Below are positions 25,985-33,683 of a stretch of 64,000 nt of DNA, one piece after another (the stretch's first letter is position 1; each line of letters starts with the position of its first letter). The translations under genes were made by a program, and so were the position numbers. The stretch is from assembly GCA_031277945.1 (NCBI GenBank), contig JAITLK010000003.1, positions 1 to 64,000 on the forward strand. The letters run 5' to 3'. The DNA comes from Microbacterium sp. (GTDB lineage: Bacteria; Actinomycetota; Actinomycetes; Actinomycetales; Microbacteriaceae). Under the pieces are notes generated by a model. The model made no database searches. It saw only the letters and a list, made by a program, of their open reading frames with translations, and was not told where the DNA came from.

Positions 25985-26310
25985 TGAACAAAACCGCAAC
26001 CTTCATCACCTTCGCCGCCCTCGCAGCACTCGCCGTAATCGGGATCGTCGTGCTTCTGATCCTCGCGCCCTCCAGCGCAGAGGCGTTCGGCGCGTTCGTC
26101 GTCCAGCTTCTCGGGATCATCGTGGTTGGTGCCAGCACGATCTACGCGTTGGGCCAGACAAACGCCAAGCTCGACAGAGTTGAGGCGCAGACCAACGGCA
26201 ACCTGTCCCGCCGAGACGCCGAGATAGAACGGCTCACCGCGGAGAATATCGAGCTAGCTCGGCAGATACCGGCTGAGACGGGTCCGGTTGACACATCGCA
26301 CGGGCGCTGA
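25984..26310 (+). CDS. holin-like membrane protein
   Basis: 108 residues. Two membrane segments (about 8-29 and 37-58) are joined by a short loop (APSSAEAFG), followed by a hydrophilic coiled coil (about 60-95) and a charged end. This is the class II holin pattern. It ends the rightward structural operon, just before a strong terminator. No endolysin gene lies beside it, so its lysis partner is unknown. A structural membrane role is possible. Confidence 0.65.
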   Translation: MNKTATFITFAALAALAVIGIVVLLILAPSSAEAFGAFVVQLLGIIVVGASTIYALGQTNAKLDRVEAQTNGNLSRRDAEIERLTAENIELARQIPAETGPVDTSHGR

Positions 26311-26314
26311 AACA

Positions 26315-26346
26315 GCGAACGCCCCGGGTCGCCCCGGGGCGTTCGC
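26315..26346. terminator. bidirectional terminator at the end of the late operon
   Basis: Perfect 14 bp stem (26315-26328 with 26333-26346) with a 4 nt loop, between the holin-like gene and the convergent small zinc-ribbon gene. It insulates the two small leftward genes from late transcription. Confidence 0.9.
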
Positions 26347-26352
26347 TTCGTG

Positions 26353-26469
26353 TCACATGCGAACAGTACGCCCGCACTTACCGCAACGGACAAGGCCGTG
26401 ACGGACGATGCGGAGCGGACCGAAGGTCGAACGGCAGTGGGGACAGGTGAGGAAAACGCCGCGAGACAT
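26353..26469 (-). CDS. 38-residue zinc-ribbon protein
   Basis: ATG at 26469, stop at 26353. The sequence has CPHC at residues 9-12 and CGKC at residues 30-33, a four-cysteine zinc ribbon, with basic residues between (RIVRHGLVRCGKCGRTVRM). A GAGG ribosome-binding site precedes it. Very short zinc ribbons can bind DNA, RNA or another protein. It is downstream of the YjzC-like gene and behind a terminator, so the pair reads like lysogen-expressed accessory genes. Confidence 0.6.
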   Translation of the reverse strand: MSRGVFLTCPHCRSTFGPLRIVRHGLVRCGKCGRTVRM

Positions 26470-26477
26470 CACGGACC

Positions 26478-26654
26478 TCACTTCGTCAGCCGCACGGGGC
26501 GATAGGTGGTCCCCGCCGCGGGCCCGGGAGGGAACGGCTCCCCCATGACGCTCGTGACCTCGTTGACCTTTCGACCGCCCTGGTACTGAGCGTAGATTCC
26601 GCTCGCCGGAACGGTGTTGCCGGGTCGCATGTTGGTGTTGCGTGAAGTAGCCAT
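26478..26654 (-). CDS. YjzC-like small protein
   Basis: 58 residues from ATG at 26654, with GAGGG 5 nt upstream. The pattern RPGNTVPASGIYAQYQGGRK followed by GEPFPPGP and a short basic end resembles the YjzC family, a group of small bacterial proteins of unknown role in which a PxSGIY block and a GxxFPP block are conserved. It is the rightmost phage gene, transcribed opposite to the structural genes together with the zinc-ribbon gene. The family match is by eye. Confidence 0.55.
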   Translation of the reverse strand: MATSRNTNMRPGNTVPASGIYAQYQGGRKVNEVTSVMGEPFPPGPAAGTTYRPVRLTK

Positions 26655-27130
26655 CAGGCCCTCACTTTCTGTGATTTGCGGATAATGGTGTCGCCTTGCA
26701 CAGAGTGTTAGAGTGTGGGCACCACGCCCTAGGAAAGTATGGTGCTCACGGCCCTGTTGTTCATCGGTTCCCCGATGGATTCGGGGCCGTTGTGCTTTGG
26801 CGAGTCCAATACTACATATGGGCGTCGACATTGGAAGTGACCACAAGAGGTAGTAGTTACATCCGTGTAGTTATCCACCCTCATCCACAGGGTTCACCAC
26901 AGGTTGTCCACAATTTCATGCACATGGACATGCAAGCAATCGCCCGGATTTTCGCGAGTCGGGCGCACCCCTCCACACTTCTCCACAGCCAGTGGAGAAA
27001 ATCAGCAATCTCCGCCTGTGGATGACAGATTCGGCGTGTCGCGGCGTGTCGTTTTCGTCCTCACCCCCGCGCGCGACTAAGTTTCTGCCTCCGCCACCAC
27101 GCCGCGTCATGTAGGTAATTGCATTAGAAG
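26655..27130. other. 476 bp phage region next to attR without a convincing gene
   Basis: No supported protein gene lies here. It should hold the promoter for the two small leftward genes. A CCCCGA/TCGGGG hairpin lies at 26770-26786. A cluster of TCCACA motifs lies at 26871-27025. In the circular phage this DNA abuts attP and lies directly upstream of int, so it is the likely location of the int promoter and possibly of an origin. Confidence 0.6.
26871..27025. repeat. cluster of DnaA-box-like sites
   Basis: One site matches the actinobacterial DnaA box exactly: TTGTCCACA at 26904-26912. Near matches are TTATCCACC (26871), TCATCCACA (26881), TTCTCCACA (26979), a reverse TTCTCCACT (26999-26991) and a reverse TCATCCACA (27025-27017). 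Six sites in 155 bp suggest binding by host DnaA, either as a replication origin of the excised phage or as a control region for int. Confidence 0.5.
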
Positions 27131-27199
27131 CCACCCGGGGACATCGCCGGATTCGTCGTGGATCAGTTCCTGGGCCCGCAGGCGCATCCTCTTCAGCAT
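27107..27199 (-). pseudogene. 5' half of the Flp-like pilin gene, cut by the prophage
   Basis: ATG at 27199 opens a frame that ends with HDESGDVPGW at codon 23 (TGG at 27133-27131) and then runs into phage DNA for seven more codons (LLMQLPT) and a stop. ESGDVPGW is what one expects directly before VLITIMTAALV, the sequence at the other end of the prophage. Joined, the protein has 59 residues: short charged leader, then one membrane helix. GGGGG precedes the ATG; the second ATG at 27187 is another possible start. Confidence 0.88.
27123..27133. other. attR core region of the prophage
   Basis: ATTAGAAGCCA aligns with ATGAGAACCCA at attL (9 of 11 identical; blocks AGAA and CCA). Phage sequence lies to the left, chromosome to the right. 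The restored attB would lie in the codons for DVPGW(V/L)LI of the pilin-like gene. Confidence 0.75.
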
Positions 27200-27236
27200 C
27201 CCCCTACGCTGTCAGTCGAGCCCAGATGAGACCGGA

Positions 27237-27911
27237 TTAATCCACAGGGCGATAACGCAGCTCGGGCCGTCCGGCAGCGCCGTATTGCGGCTCGACGAGT
27301 GCCTGTCCTGCATCGAGCAGCTGCTGCAGATAGCGCCGCGCGCTCACCCGGCTGAGACCGGTCAGCGCCGCGATCTCAGCCGCGCTGGCACCATCGGGCA
27401 TGCCCGCGAGAGCGTGCGCCACGCGCCGGAGAGTCACCGCGGAGCCCTCGCTGGCCGCACTCACCGGCCCCCGATCACGCAGCAGATCGTCGATGGCCCG
27501 TTGATCGAGGGTGTCCGCTGCGGCACGGCGCTCCTCCGACAGCGACGCGTGAACGGCATCCAGCCGCTCGTGCATCGCACGCATCGTGAACGGCTTCACC
27601 AGATAGTGACGCACTCCCAGCTGGCGCGCCCTGCGGACGGTGTCGAGTTCCGAGGCCGCCGTGACGGGCACGACCTCGCCTCCGAAACCGTGGGCACGCG
27701 CGGTGCGCAGGACGGCGATTCCCGTCATATCCGGCAGATAGATGTCCAGCAGCACCAGGTCCGGCTTCATGGAGATGATCGCCTCCAGCGCCGCCCGGCC
27801 GGTTGCGACCGTGCCGACGACGATGAAGGACGGATGCCGCTCCACGAACCCGCGCGTCACTCGCGAGACCTGCGGATCGTCCTCCACGATCAGCGTGCGC
27901 AGCCCGCTCAT
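27237..27911 (-). CDS. response regulator, CitB/DcuR type
   Basis: 224 residues. The receiver domain (1-125) has the phospho-acceptor Asp in LVLLDIYLPD, an acidic pair in IVEDDP and Lys in YLVKPF. The C-terminal part carries a helix-turn-helix (about 180-205, AAEIAALTGLSRVSARRYLQ). This class pairs with CitA/DcuS kinases and controls uptake of di- and tricarboxylates. It overlaps the kinase gene by 4 nt. The likely target is the divergent tctCBA operon, which has 9 bp direct repeats in its promoter region. Confidence 0.9.
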   Translation of the reverse strand: MSGLRTLIVEDDPQVSRVTRGFVERHPSFIVVGTVATGRAALEAIISMKPDLVLLDIYLPDMTGIAVLRTARAHGFGGEVVPVTAASELDTVRRARQLGVRHYLVKPFTMRAMHERLDAVHASLSEERRAAADTLDQRAIDDLLRDRGPVSAASEGSAVTLRRVAHALAGMPDGASAAEIAALTGLSRVSARRYLQQLLDAGQALVEPQYGAAGRPELRYRPVD

Positions 27912-29491
27912 GCGCTCTGCACCGCCGCCGCGCTCCGCGGCAGTCGCACCGCGAACCGGGCGCCGCCGAGCGGTGAGTCCGACACGACGACGCCGCCCCC
28001 GGCGCGTCGCGTGACGCGGGACACCAGAGTGAGCCCGTAGCCGCGGGGCAATCCGCCGTGTGAGGGCTTGGAGGTGTGCTCCAGAGAGAACACGTCATCA
28101 CGCCGATCGGGGGCGATTCCGGGGCCGTCGTCGTCCACCGTGATGAGCAGAGTCCCGAGCCCGTCCTCCGCCAGGGCGACCTCGACGATCCCGTCACGAC
28201 CCGCGGCCTCGATCGCGTTGTCGACGAGATTGCCGATCACGGTGATCCGATCCCGGGAGTGCTCACCTGCCGCGGAAACCGTGCCGTGACACCGCACATC
28301 GAAGCGGACCCCGGCTTCGCGAGCCTGCGCGCGCTTGGCGATGAGCAGCGCCGCGACTTCGACGTCCTGAAGGCCGGCGGGCAGGCCTCCCGAGTCGGCG
28401 TCATCGCCGCTGGCTCGCTCGATGAAGCTGCTCGCCGCATCGTGCTCGCCCAGCTCCAGCAATCCCCCGATCGTGTGCAACGTGTTGGCGAACTCGTGCT
28501 GCTGGGCGCGCAGCGCTTCGGCGATGCTCTGCGCGCCGGCCAGCTCGCGAAGCGCCGTGTCGAGTTCGGTGCGATCCATCAGGATGATGACCGTGCCGAC
28601 CTTGCGTCCCTCGACGATCACCGGGTCAACGCGCGCAAGCAGGATGCGCTCCCCCGCAAGCGCCAGCTGCTGCGGGCCGGCATCCGCGTCGGGCTCATCC
28701 AGATCGACATCCAGCAGCTCCCGGATCGAGAGCCCCACCAGCGACGACTCCTCGGCACGATCAAGCAGGCGCAGCGCCGCGTCATTGCAGAGAACGACCC
28801 GCCGCTGGGGATCCAGCACCACGATGCCGTCGCCGATCCCGTGCAGCGTGGCGTCTCGTGTATCCAGCATCCGCTTGATCTCATCGGGCTCGACGCCGTA
28901 CAGGCGACGATGCACGAAGGAAGCGGTGGCGCTGGACAGCAGCGCTCCGATCACCGCCGCGACCGCGAGCGCGAGCGCGAGCCAGCCGATGTTGACGAGG
29001 TAGGCGGAGCGCAGATCCGTCTCGAGGATCCCCACCGAGACCTGGCCGATGATCGCGCCGTCCGCCGCCCGCACCGGGATCTTCACCCGCCAGGAGGTTC
29101 CGAGGGTTCCCGTCTGCGTCCCGACGTACATGGATCCATCCAGCGCATCCAGCGGTGTCGAGGCCACCTCCCCGATGCGGTCGGGGTCGGGGTGGGAGAA
29201 GCGGATCCCCTCCGCGTCGGTCACCACCACATAGTCCACGTCGCTGGCCGCACGCACGAGCTCGGCGATCGGCTGGATGATCTCGGACGGATCGGGGCCA
29301 TCGAACGCGTCCAGCACCGCGGGCAGGCTGGCGACGGACTGGGCCACCGCGATCATGCGATCACGGTAGGAGTCCCGCACCTGCTGGCCCTGCACCAGGG
29401 CAACGGTCACGCCCGTTCCGACGATGACGACGAGCATGATCGCAGACTGCACCACCAGCAGCTGCGTCCGAAGCCCCGTCGCTCGTCTCAC
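27908..29491 (-). CDS. sensor histidine kinase, CitA/DcuS type
   Basis: 527 residues from GTG at 29491, chosen because the frame upstream of it is arginine-rich and non-membrane. Two membrane segments (about 10-32 and 165-190) enclose an extracytoplasmic PAS-like sensor. A cytoplasmic PAS domain follows, then the dimerisation helix with phospho-His in QQHEFANTLHTIGGLLELGE and the ATPase domain (NLVDNAIEAA, DDGPGIAP, GYGLTLVSRV). Such kinases sense citrate or C4-dicarboxylates outside the cell. It is divergent from tctC. Confidence 0.92.
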   Translation of the reverse strand: MRRATGLRTQLLVVQSAIMLVVIVGTGVTVALVQGQQVRDSYRDRMIAVAQSVASLPAVLDAFDGPDPSEIIQPIAELVRAASDVDYVVVTDAEGIRFSHPDPDRIGEVASTPLDALDGSMYVGTQTGTLGTSWRVKIPVRAADGAIIGQVSVGILETDLRSAYLVNIGWLALALAVAAVIGALLSSATASFVHRRLYGVEPDEIKRMLDTRDATLHGIGDGIVVLDPQRRVVLCNDAALRLLDRAEESSLVGLSIRELLDVDLDEPDADAGPQQLALAGERILLARVDPVIVEGRKVGTVIILMDRTELDTALRELAGAQSIAEALRAQQHEFANTLHTIGGLLELGEHDAASSFIERASGDDADSGGLPAGLQDVEVAALLIAKRAQAREAGVRFDVRCHGTVSAAGEHSRDRITVIGNLVDNAIEAAGRDGIVEVALAEDGLGTLLITVDDDGPGIAPDRRDDVFSLEHTSKPSHGGLPRGYGLTLVSRVTRRAGGGVVVSDSPLGGARFAVRLPRSAAAVQSA

Positions 29492-29537
29492 GCACCCGAG
29501 GGTATCCGTTCGGCGGCAGCGACGAAGGATGGCCGGT

Positions 29538-29573
29538 GACCAAAACGACCAAAACGATTCTTGCGACCAGAAC
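29538..29573 (+). promoter_or_regulatory. 9 bp direct repeats, probable response-regulator binding sites
   Basis: GACCAAAAC occurs at 29538 and 29547, and GACCAGAAC at 29565. The starts are 9 and 18 bp apart, so all fit one 9 bp phase. The block lies in the 162 bp gap between the kinase gene and tctC, a natural operator for the CitB-type regulator encoded next door. Confidence 0.6.
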
Positions 29574-29653
29574 CTCCGCGCGCCCGGTCGCCTCCCTAGT
29601 GTCGGTCTCCATCGCCCCGGCAGCGCACCGCGCCGGGAACTCAAGGAGGAGAC

Positions 29654-30700
29654 ATGCGACCTTTCACGCAGCACGCCCGACGCCGCGGTCGCGGCATATT
29701 CGTGTCCGGCGTCCTGGTCACTGCGGCACTGGCTCTCTCGGCTTGCTCGGGGGCAGCCAGCACTCCCGCCGACGGCAGCACCGGAAGCGGAGCCGACACC
29801 GCGATCACCTCTCTCAAGGTGATCGCCCCGGCCGATCCCGGAGGCGGCTGGGACCAGACCGCCCGCGCTCTCTCTCAGGTGCTCACTGAGGACAAGCTCG
29901 TGTCCTCTGCGCCCGTGACGAACATCGGCGGCGCAGGCGGGACCGTGGGACTTGCGAACCTCGCGACCGAGAAGGAGCCCGCGACCCTCATGATCACCGG
30001 ATCGGTGATGGTCGGCGCTGTGGAGACCAACAAGAGCAAGGACCGCATCGAGGACATGACCCCGATCGCCAAGCTCACCGAGGAGCCGGCCGTGATCGTC
30101 GTGCCGGCGTCCAGCCCGTACCAGGACGTGAAGAGCCTCATCGCGGCGATCGTGAAGGACGGCCCGCAGGTGGCGATCACCGGCGGCTCAGCCGGAGGCA
30201 CCGACCACATCCTGGCAGGCCTGCTCCTCACCGATGCCGGTCTGGATGCCGCCACCATCCCGCAGAAGCTCAACTACGTCGCCAACTCCGGCGGCGGAGA
30301 GGCGGCGACCATGCTCCTCGGCAACAACGTCGCGGCCGGTATCTCGGGAGTCGGTGAGTTCGCCGAGCTGATCTCCTCGGGCGATCTCCGCGCGCTGGCC
30401 GTCTCCGGTGCCGAGCGCTCGGAGAAGCTCCCCGACGTCCCCACCCTCACCGAGGAGGGCATCGATGTGACTGCCACGAACTGGCGCGGAGTGATCGCGC
30501 CGGCGGACATCAGCGATGGCGACCGCACGGCCCTCACCGACCTGGTCACGAAGGTCCACGACTCCGATGCCTGGGCATCGATCGTCGCGGAGAACGGCTG
30601 GACGGACGCGTTCCTCACCGGAGCCGACTTCGACACCTTCCTCACCGGCGACATCGCCCAGACGAAGGACACCCTGTCGGTGATCGGACTGGTGGGATGA
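29654..30700 (+). CDS. tctC: tripartite tricarboxylate transporter substrate-binding lipoprotein TctC
   Basis: 348 residues with an AAGGAGGAG ribosome-binding site. A signal peptide ends in the lipobox LSAC (Cys31), so the mature protein is a lipoprotein on the outer face of the membrane. The TctC fold is indicated by IAPADPGGGWDQTARALSQV, NIGGAGGTVG and AITGGSAGGTDH, which line the ligand site. It delivers citrate or another carboxylate to TctAB. It is the first gene of tctCBA and overlaps tctB by 4 nt. Confidence 0.95.
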   Translation: MRPFTQHARRRGRGIFVSGVLVTAALALSACSGAASTPADGSTGSGADTAITSLKVIAPADPGGGWDQTARALSQVLTEDKLVSSAPVTNIGGAGGTVGLANLATEKEPATLMITGSVMVGAVETNKSKDRIEDMTPIAKLTEEPAVIVVPASSPYQDVKSLIAAIVKDGPQVAITGGSAGGTDHILAGLLLTDAGLDAATIPQKLNYVANSGGGEAATMLLGNNVAAGISGVGEFAELISSGDLRALAVSGAERSEKLPDVPTLTEEGIDVTATNWRGVIAPADISDGDRTALTDLVTKVHDSDAWASIVAENGWTDAFLTGADFDTFLTGDIAQTKDTLSVIGLVG

Positions 30701-31242
30701 GCGAGGCGTCGGCTGCGGCCCCCGAAGCGGGGGCCGCAGCGGCGCCGGGTCGCGCCTACCGCGTGGAGTCGATGGTCTTCGTCGGGCTGCTGATCGCCCT
30801 CGCCGTGTCCATGCTCGTCACCACCGGTGCCATCCCGGAGCCCGCCTCGACCGCGGGGCTCGGACCGCGGGTGATCCCCTACGCGGTGGGTGCGCTCATG
30901 CTGGCAGCCTCGGTCGCGGTGCTCATCGGCCAGCTGCGCGGCCGCTTCGGTGAACCCGACGGCGGCGAGGACATCGACCTTGAGAGCTCGACCTCGTGGG
31001 TGACCACGGGGATCGTGGTGCTGGCGTTCGTGTCGCTGATCGTCACGATTCCCGCGCTCGGCTGGCCGCTGGCGGTCACCATCCTGTTCGCCGGCGCGGC
31101 GATCCCGCTCGGTGCGAAGCGCTGGTGGGTCGCCGTCCTCGTCGGATTCGGACTCGGTGTGGCGACGTGGTTCGCCTTCGGCCAGCTTCTCGGCCTCTCC
31201 CTGCCCGCGACGGGATACCTCACCAGCTGGATCGGGATCTGA
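30697..31242 (+). CDS. tctB: tripartite tricarboxylate transporter small subunit TctB
   Basis: 181 residues with four hydrophobic segments (about 24-44, 53-75, 100-125, 130-165) after a 20-residue Ala/Gly-rich lead. This is the small membrane subunit of the TTT transporter, working with TctA and the binding protein TctC. It overlaps tctC by 4 nt and precedes tctA by 53 bp. Confidence 0.92.
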   Translation: MSEASAAAPEAGAAAAPGRAYRVESMVFVGLLIALAVSMLVTTGAIPEPASTAGLGPRVIPYAVGALMLAASVAVLIGQLRGRFGEPDGGEDIDLESSTSWVTTGIVVLAFVSLIVTIPALGWPLAVTILFAGAAIPLGAKRWWVAVLVGFGLGVATWFAFGQLLGLSLPATGYLTSWIGI

Positions 31243-31295
31243 CATGACCGCATCATTCCTCCGCCCGCAGTCCCGGCCCGATCGGAGCGCCGACC

Positions 31296-32945
31296 ATGGA
31301 TAACCTCAACCTGTTGCTCGACGGCTTCGCGGCCGCTCTGCAGCCGATGTATCTGCTCTACGCCCTTCTCGGTGTTCTCGTCGGAACAGCCGTCGGCGTG
31401 CTTCCGGGCATCGGGCCCGCGATGACGGTCGCTCTGCTGCTGCCGCTGACCTACTCTCTGGAGCCCACGGCCGCCCTGATCGTGTTCGCCGGCATCTACT
31501 ACGGCGGGATGTATGGCGGCTCGACCACCTCCATCCTCCTGAACACCCCCGGTGAGTCGGCTTCGATCGTGACGGCGCTCGAGGGAAACAAGATGGCACG
31601 TGCCGGGCGTGCGGCGGCAGCGCTCGCCACCGCCGCGATCGGATCGTTCGTCGCGGGAACCATCGCGACGGTGCTGCTCACCCTGCTCGCACCCGTCCTG
31701 GCCCGCTTCGCGGTGTCGCTCGGCCCCGCCGACTACTTCGCCCTGATGGTCGTCGCCTTCCTCACGGTCGGCGCACTCATGGGCACGTCCGTGCCGCGTG
31801 GACTCGTGTCCCTCTCCATCGGCCTGTTCATCGGCCTGGTGGGCACGGACGTGATCACCGGGCAGGCTCGCTTCACTCTCGGTGTCCCCGAGCTCGGTGA
31901 CGGCATCGACGTCGTGATCGTGGCGGTGGGTCTGTTCGCGCTCGGTGAGGCGCTGTATGTGGCCTCGCGACTGCGCAACGGAGAGATCCCGATCATCCCG
32001 ATCACCCGGGGCTGGCGCACGTGGTTGCGACGGTCGGACTGGAAGCGGTCATGGAAGCCGTGGCTGCGCGGAACGGCGATCGGATTCCCGATCGGGACCA
32101 TCCCCGCAGGCGGCGCCGACGTGGCGACCTTCCTCTCCTACGCCACCGAGCGGTCCCTGGCCAAGGAACCGTACAAGAGCCAGTTCGGAAAGGGCGCGAT
32201 CGAGGGCGTCGCCGGTCCGGAGGCGGCGAACAACGCAGCGGCCGCCGGTGTGCTGGTGCCGTTGCTGACCCTCGGCATCCCGACCACGGCCACCGCCGCG
32301 ATCATCCTGACCGCGTTCAAGACCTACAACATCCAGCCGGGCCCGCAGCTGTTCAGCTCCAATCCTGGTCTCGTGTGGGCGCTCATCGCCAGCCTCTACA
32401 TCGGCAACGTGCTGCTGCTCGTGCTCAACCTGCCGCTGGTGGGGATGTGGGTGAAGCTGCTGCAGATCCCGCGTCCGTACCTGTACGCCGGAATCCTGGT
32501 GTTCGCGGGGCTGGGGGCCTATGCGGCCAACTTCACGGTGTTCGACATCGGTGTGATCGCCGTGTTCGGGGTGCTGGGCTTCTTCATGCGAAGGCTGGGC
32601 TTCCCCGTCTCTCCGATGGTGGTGGGGGCCATCCTCGGGCCGATGGCGGAAGACGAACTACGCACTTCGATGCAGATCGGGTTGGGGAACCCGGCATATC
32701 TCGTGCACACGCCGTTCGCCATCACCGTGTACGCCGTGATGATCGCGATGATCGTGCTCGCGCTGTGGCTGCGGCGGCGGCGTGCGCGCTACGAGCGCAC
32801 GGTGGAGGCCGGTAATAGCGAGAGCACCACGGCCACGATCCGCACGGTGGACCTCGAGATCGAGTCGCATGAGCCGTATCCCGAACCGGATCGTGGACGC
32901 CTGTCCACCTCGACGGTTCGTACGCAGCGTCGCCGTCGGCGTTGA
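31296..32945 (+). CDS. tctA: tripartite tricarboxylate transporter large subunit TctA
   Basis: 549 residues, about 12 membrane segments. The conserved block [20 protein letters not shown] and [20 protein letters not shown] near the N-terminus, and [20 protein letters not shown] in the second half, are signatures of TctA. A charged tail of about 60 residues (from residue 490) extends beyond the usual end. The subunit forms the ion-driven transport channel. It ends the tctCBA operon before a hairpin terminator. Confidence 0.95.
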   Translation: MDNLNLLLDGFAAALQPMYLLYALLGVLVGTAVGVLPGIGPAMTVALLLPLTYSLEPTAALIVFAGIYYGGMYGGSTTSILLNTPGESASIVTALEGNKMARAGRAAAALATAAIGSFVAGTIATVLLTLLAPVLARFAVSLGPADYFALMVVAFLTVGALMGTSVPRGLVSLSIGLFIGLVGTDVITGQARFTLGVPELGDGIDVVIVAVGLFALGEALYVASRLRNGEIPIIPITRGWRTWLRRSDWKRSWKPWLRGTAIGFPIGTIPAGGADVATFLSYATERSLAKEPYKSQFGKGAIEGVAGPEAANNAAAAGVLVPLLTLGIPTTATAAIILTAFKTYNIQPGPQLFSSNPGLVWALIASLYIGNVLLLVLNLPLVGMWVKLLQIPRPYLYAGILVFAGLGAYAANFTVFDIGVIAVFGVLGFFMRRLGFPVSPMVVGAILGPMAEDELRTSMQIGLGNPAYLVHTPFAITVYAVMIAMIVLALWLRRRRARYERTVEAGNSESTTATIRTVDLEIESHEPYPEPDRGRLSTSTVRTQRRRRR

Positions 32946-32958
32946 CCCCCCTCCAATG

Positions 32959-32998
32959 AGACGTGTGGCCCGGAGTCTACGGATCCGGGCCACGCGTC
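32959..32998. terminator. terminator between tctA and the convergent membrane protein
   Basis: An inverted repeat (about 32961-32974 with 32984-32997) of 13 paired bases in 14, GC-rich, loop 9 nt. It follows the tctA stop by about 15 bp and overlaps the end of the gene on the other strand. Confidence 0.75.
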
Positions 32999-33356
32999 AT
33001 TCGCCGTCCGGAGGCCGCCGCGCTCGCCCCAGCCGCCGGTGTGCGCGCATCCGCAGCACCGCCGCCACACCGCATCCGGCACCGAGTGCCGTCAGCAGGA
33101 GCGAGGTGACCACGCCGCCCTCGGCGGCGACCAGTCCCAGGATCCCGGCCGCGAGGAAGACGACGCCGATCAGCGCGGCCGCGCACGCATCGATCAGGTG
33201 TGCCCACCGGCTGCGAACACACATCGCGAGCCCGGTGAGGAGCCCGGCGGATGCGAGGACCGGCACCGTGACCGGGAGTCCTGGCGTCAGGAGCGCGAAG
33301 ATCAGCAGAGCACCGAAGCCGACGATGAGCACCACCCCGAGCCCGCGTCGGGGCAT
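32997..33356 (-). CDS. small four-helix membrane protein, unknown function
   Basis: 119 residues from ATG at 33356, preceded by GGGAG. Four hydrophobic segments (about 7-25, 29-47, 58-78, 84-104) and a basic C-terminus (RMRAHRRLGRARR). No family recognised. It begins 17 bp after the stop of the 87-residue protein, so they likely share a transcript. Confidence 0.65.
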   Translation of the reverse strand: MPRRGLGVVLIVGFGALLIFALLTPGLPVTVPVLASAGLLTGLAMCVRSRWAHLIDACAAALIGVVFLAAGILGLVAAEGGVVTSLLLTALGAGCGVAAVLRMRAHRRLGRARRPPDGE

Positions 33357-33373
33357 CGGATCTCCCGCACGGC

Positions 33374-33637
33374 TCACGGCTCGGGGAAGATGCGCCGGTG
33401 CGGCTCGCACCACCCGCTCACCCGGTCGATGACCGCTTCCAGCGCGTCCCGGGTGGTGTCGTCCTCTTCGTCGGTGGCCGCGAGCGCCCGGTTGAACAGG
33501 GTGAACATCGTGCGCTGATCCATGCCGGCGCCATCACGCAGGTCTACAGCAAGCGCGGCGAGGCGATCATTCAGGTCTGCACCGGCGCTGTCGGCCAGCT
33601 CGGCGCTCAGGCGCTCGGTCGGGTCGTCCAGGCTCAT
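33374..33637 (-). CDS. small acidic protein, unknown function
   Basis: 87 residues, soluble, mostly helical, acidic (MSLDDPTERLSAELADSAGA at the start, TDEEDDTTRDALEAV later). It contains one Cys-His pair near the end (WCEPHRR). No recognised family. It lies between the LuxR-type regulator and the small membrane protein on the same strand. Confidence 0.65.
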   Translation of the reverse strand: MSLDDPTERLSAELADSAGADLNDRLAALAVDLRDGAGMDQRTMFTLFNRALAATDEEDDTTRDALEAVIDRVSGWCEPHRRIFPEP

Positions 33638-33683
33638 CCGTCCATCGTCGCAGAATCCTCCGCTGCCGACGGCCCGAGCACGG

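Larger units (their letters stand above)
10689..27130 (+). mobile_element. 16.44 kb temperate siphovirus-like prophage
   Basis: The element carries serine integrase, replication ATPase, HNH, TerL, portal, protease-capsid, tail and holin-like genes, in the order of a small tailed phage circularly permuted at attP. Its ends are fixed by the split pilin-like gene; the offset between the matching cores is 16442 bp. Structural genes read rightward from 15074, replication genes leftward from 14665. From memory, the size and gene order recall the very small Microbacterium (about 17 kb) and Arthrobacter (about 15 kb) siphoviruses. No frameshifted or broken phage gene was seen, so it may be functional. 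An endolysin and a small terminase were not recognised. Confidence 0.9.

Noticed and set aside
27032..27053. Tandem CGGCGTGTCG repeat next to attR
   Set aside because: Two short copies in GC-rich DNA without symmetry or an obvious partner; could be chance.
26916..27134. 72-codon frame on the minus strand at the prophage end
   Set aside because: No ribosome-binding site, low-complexity Gly/Arg content, and it covers the DnaA-like sites and attR.
10629..27178. Shared 8-mer GGGCCCGC near 10630 and 27172 as att core
   Set aside because: An 8-mer match is expected by chance between regions of this size, and the split pilin-like frame places the cores at 10681-10691 and 27123-27133 instead.
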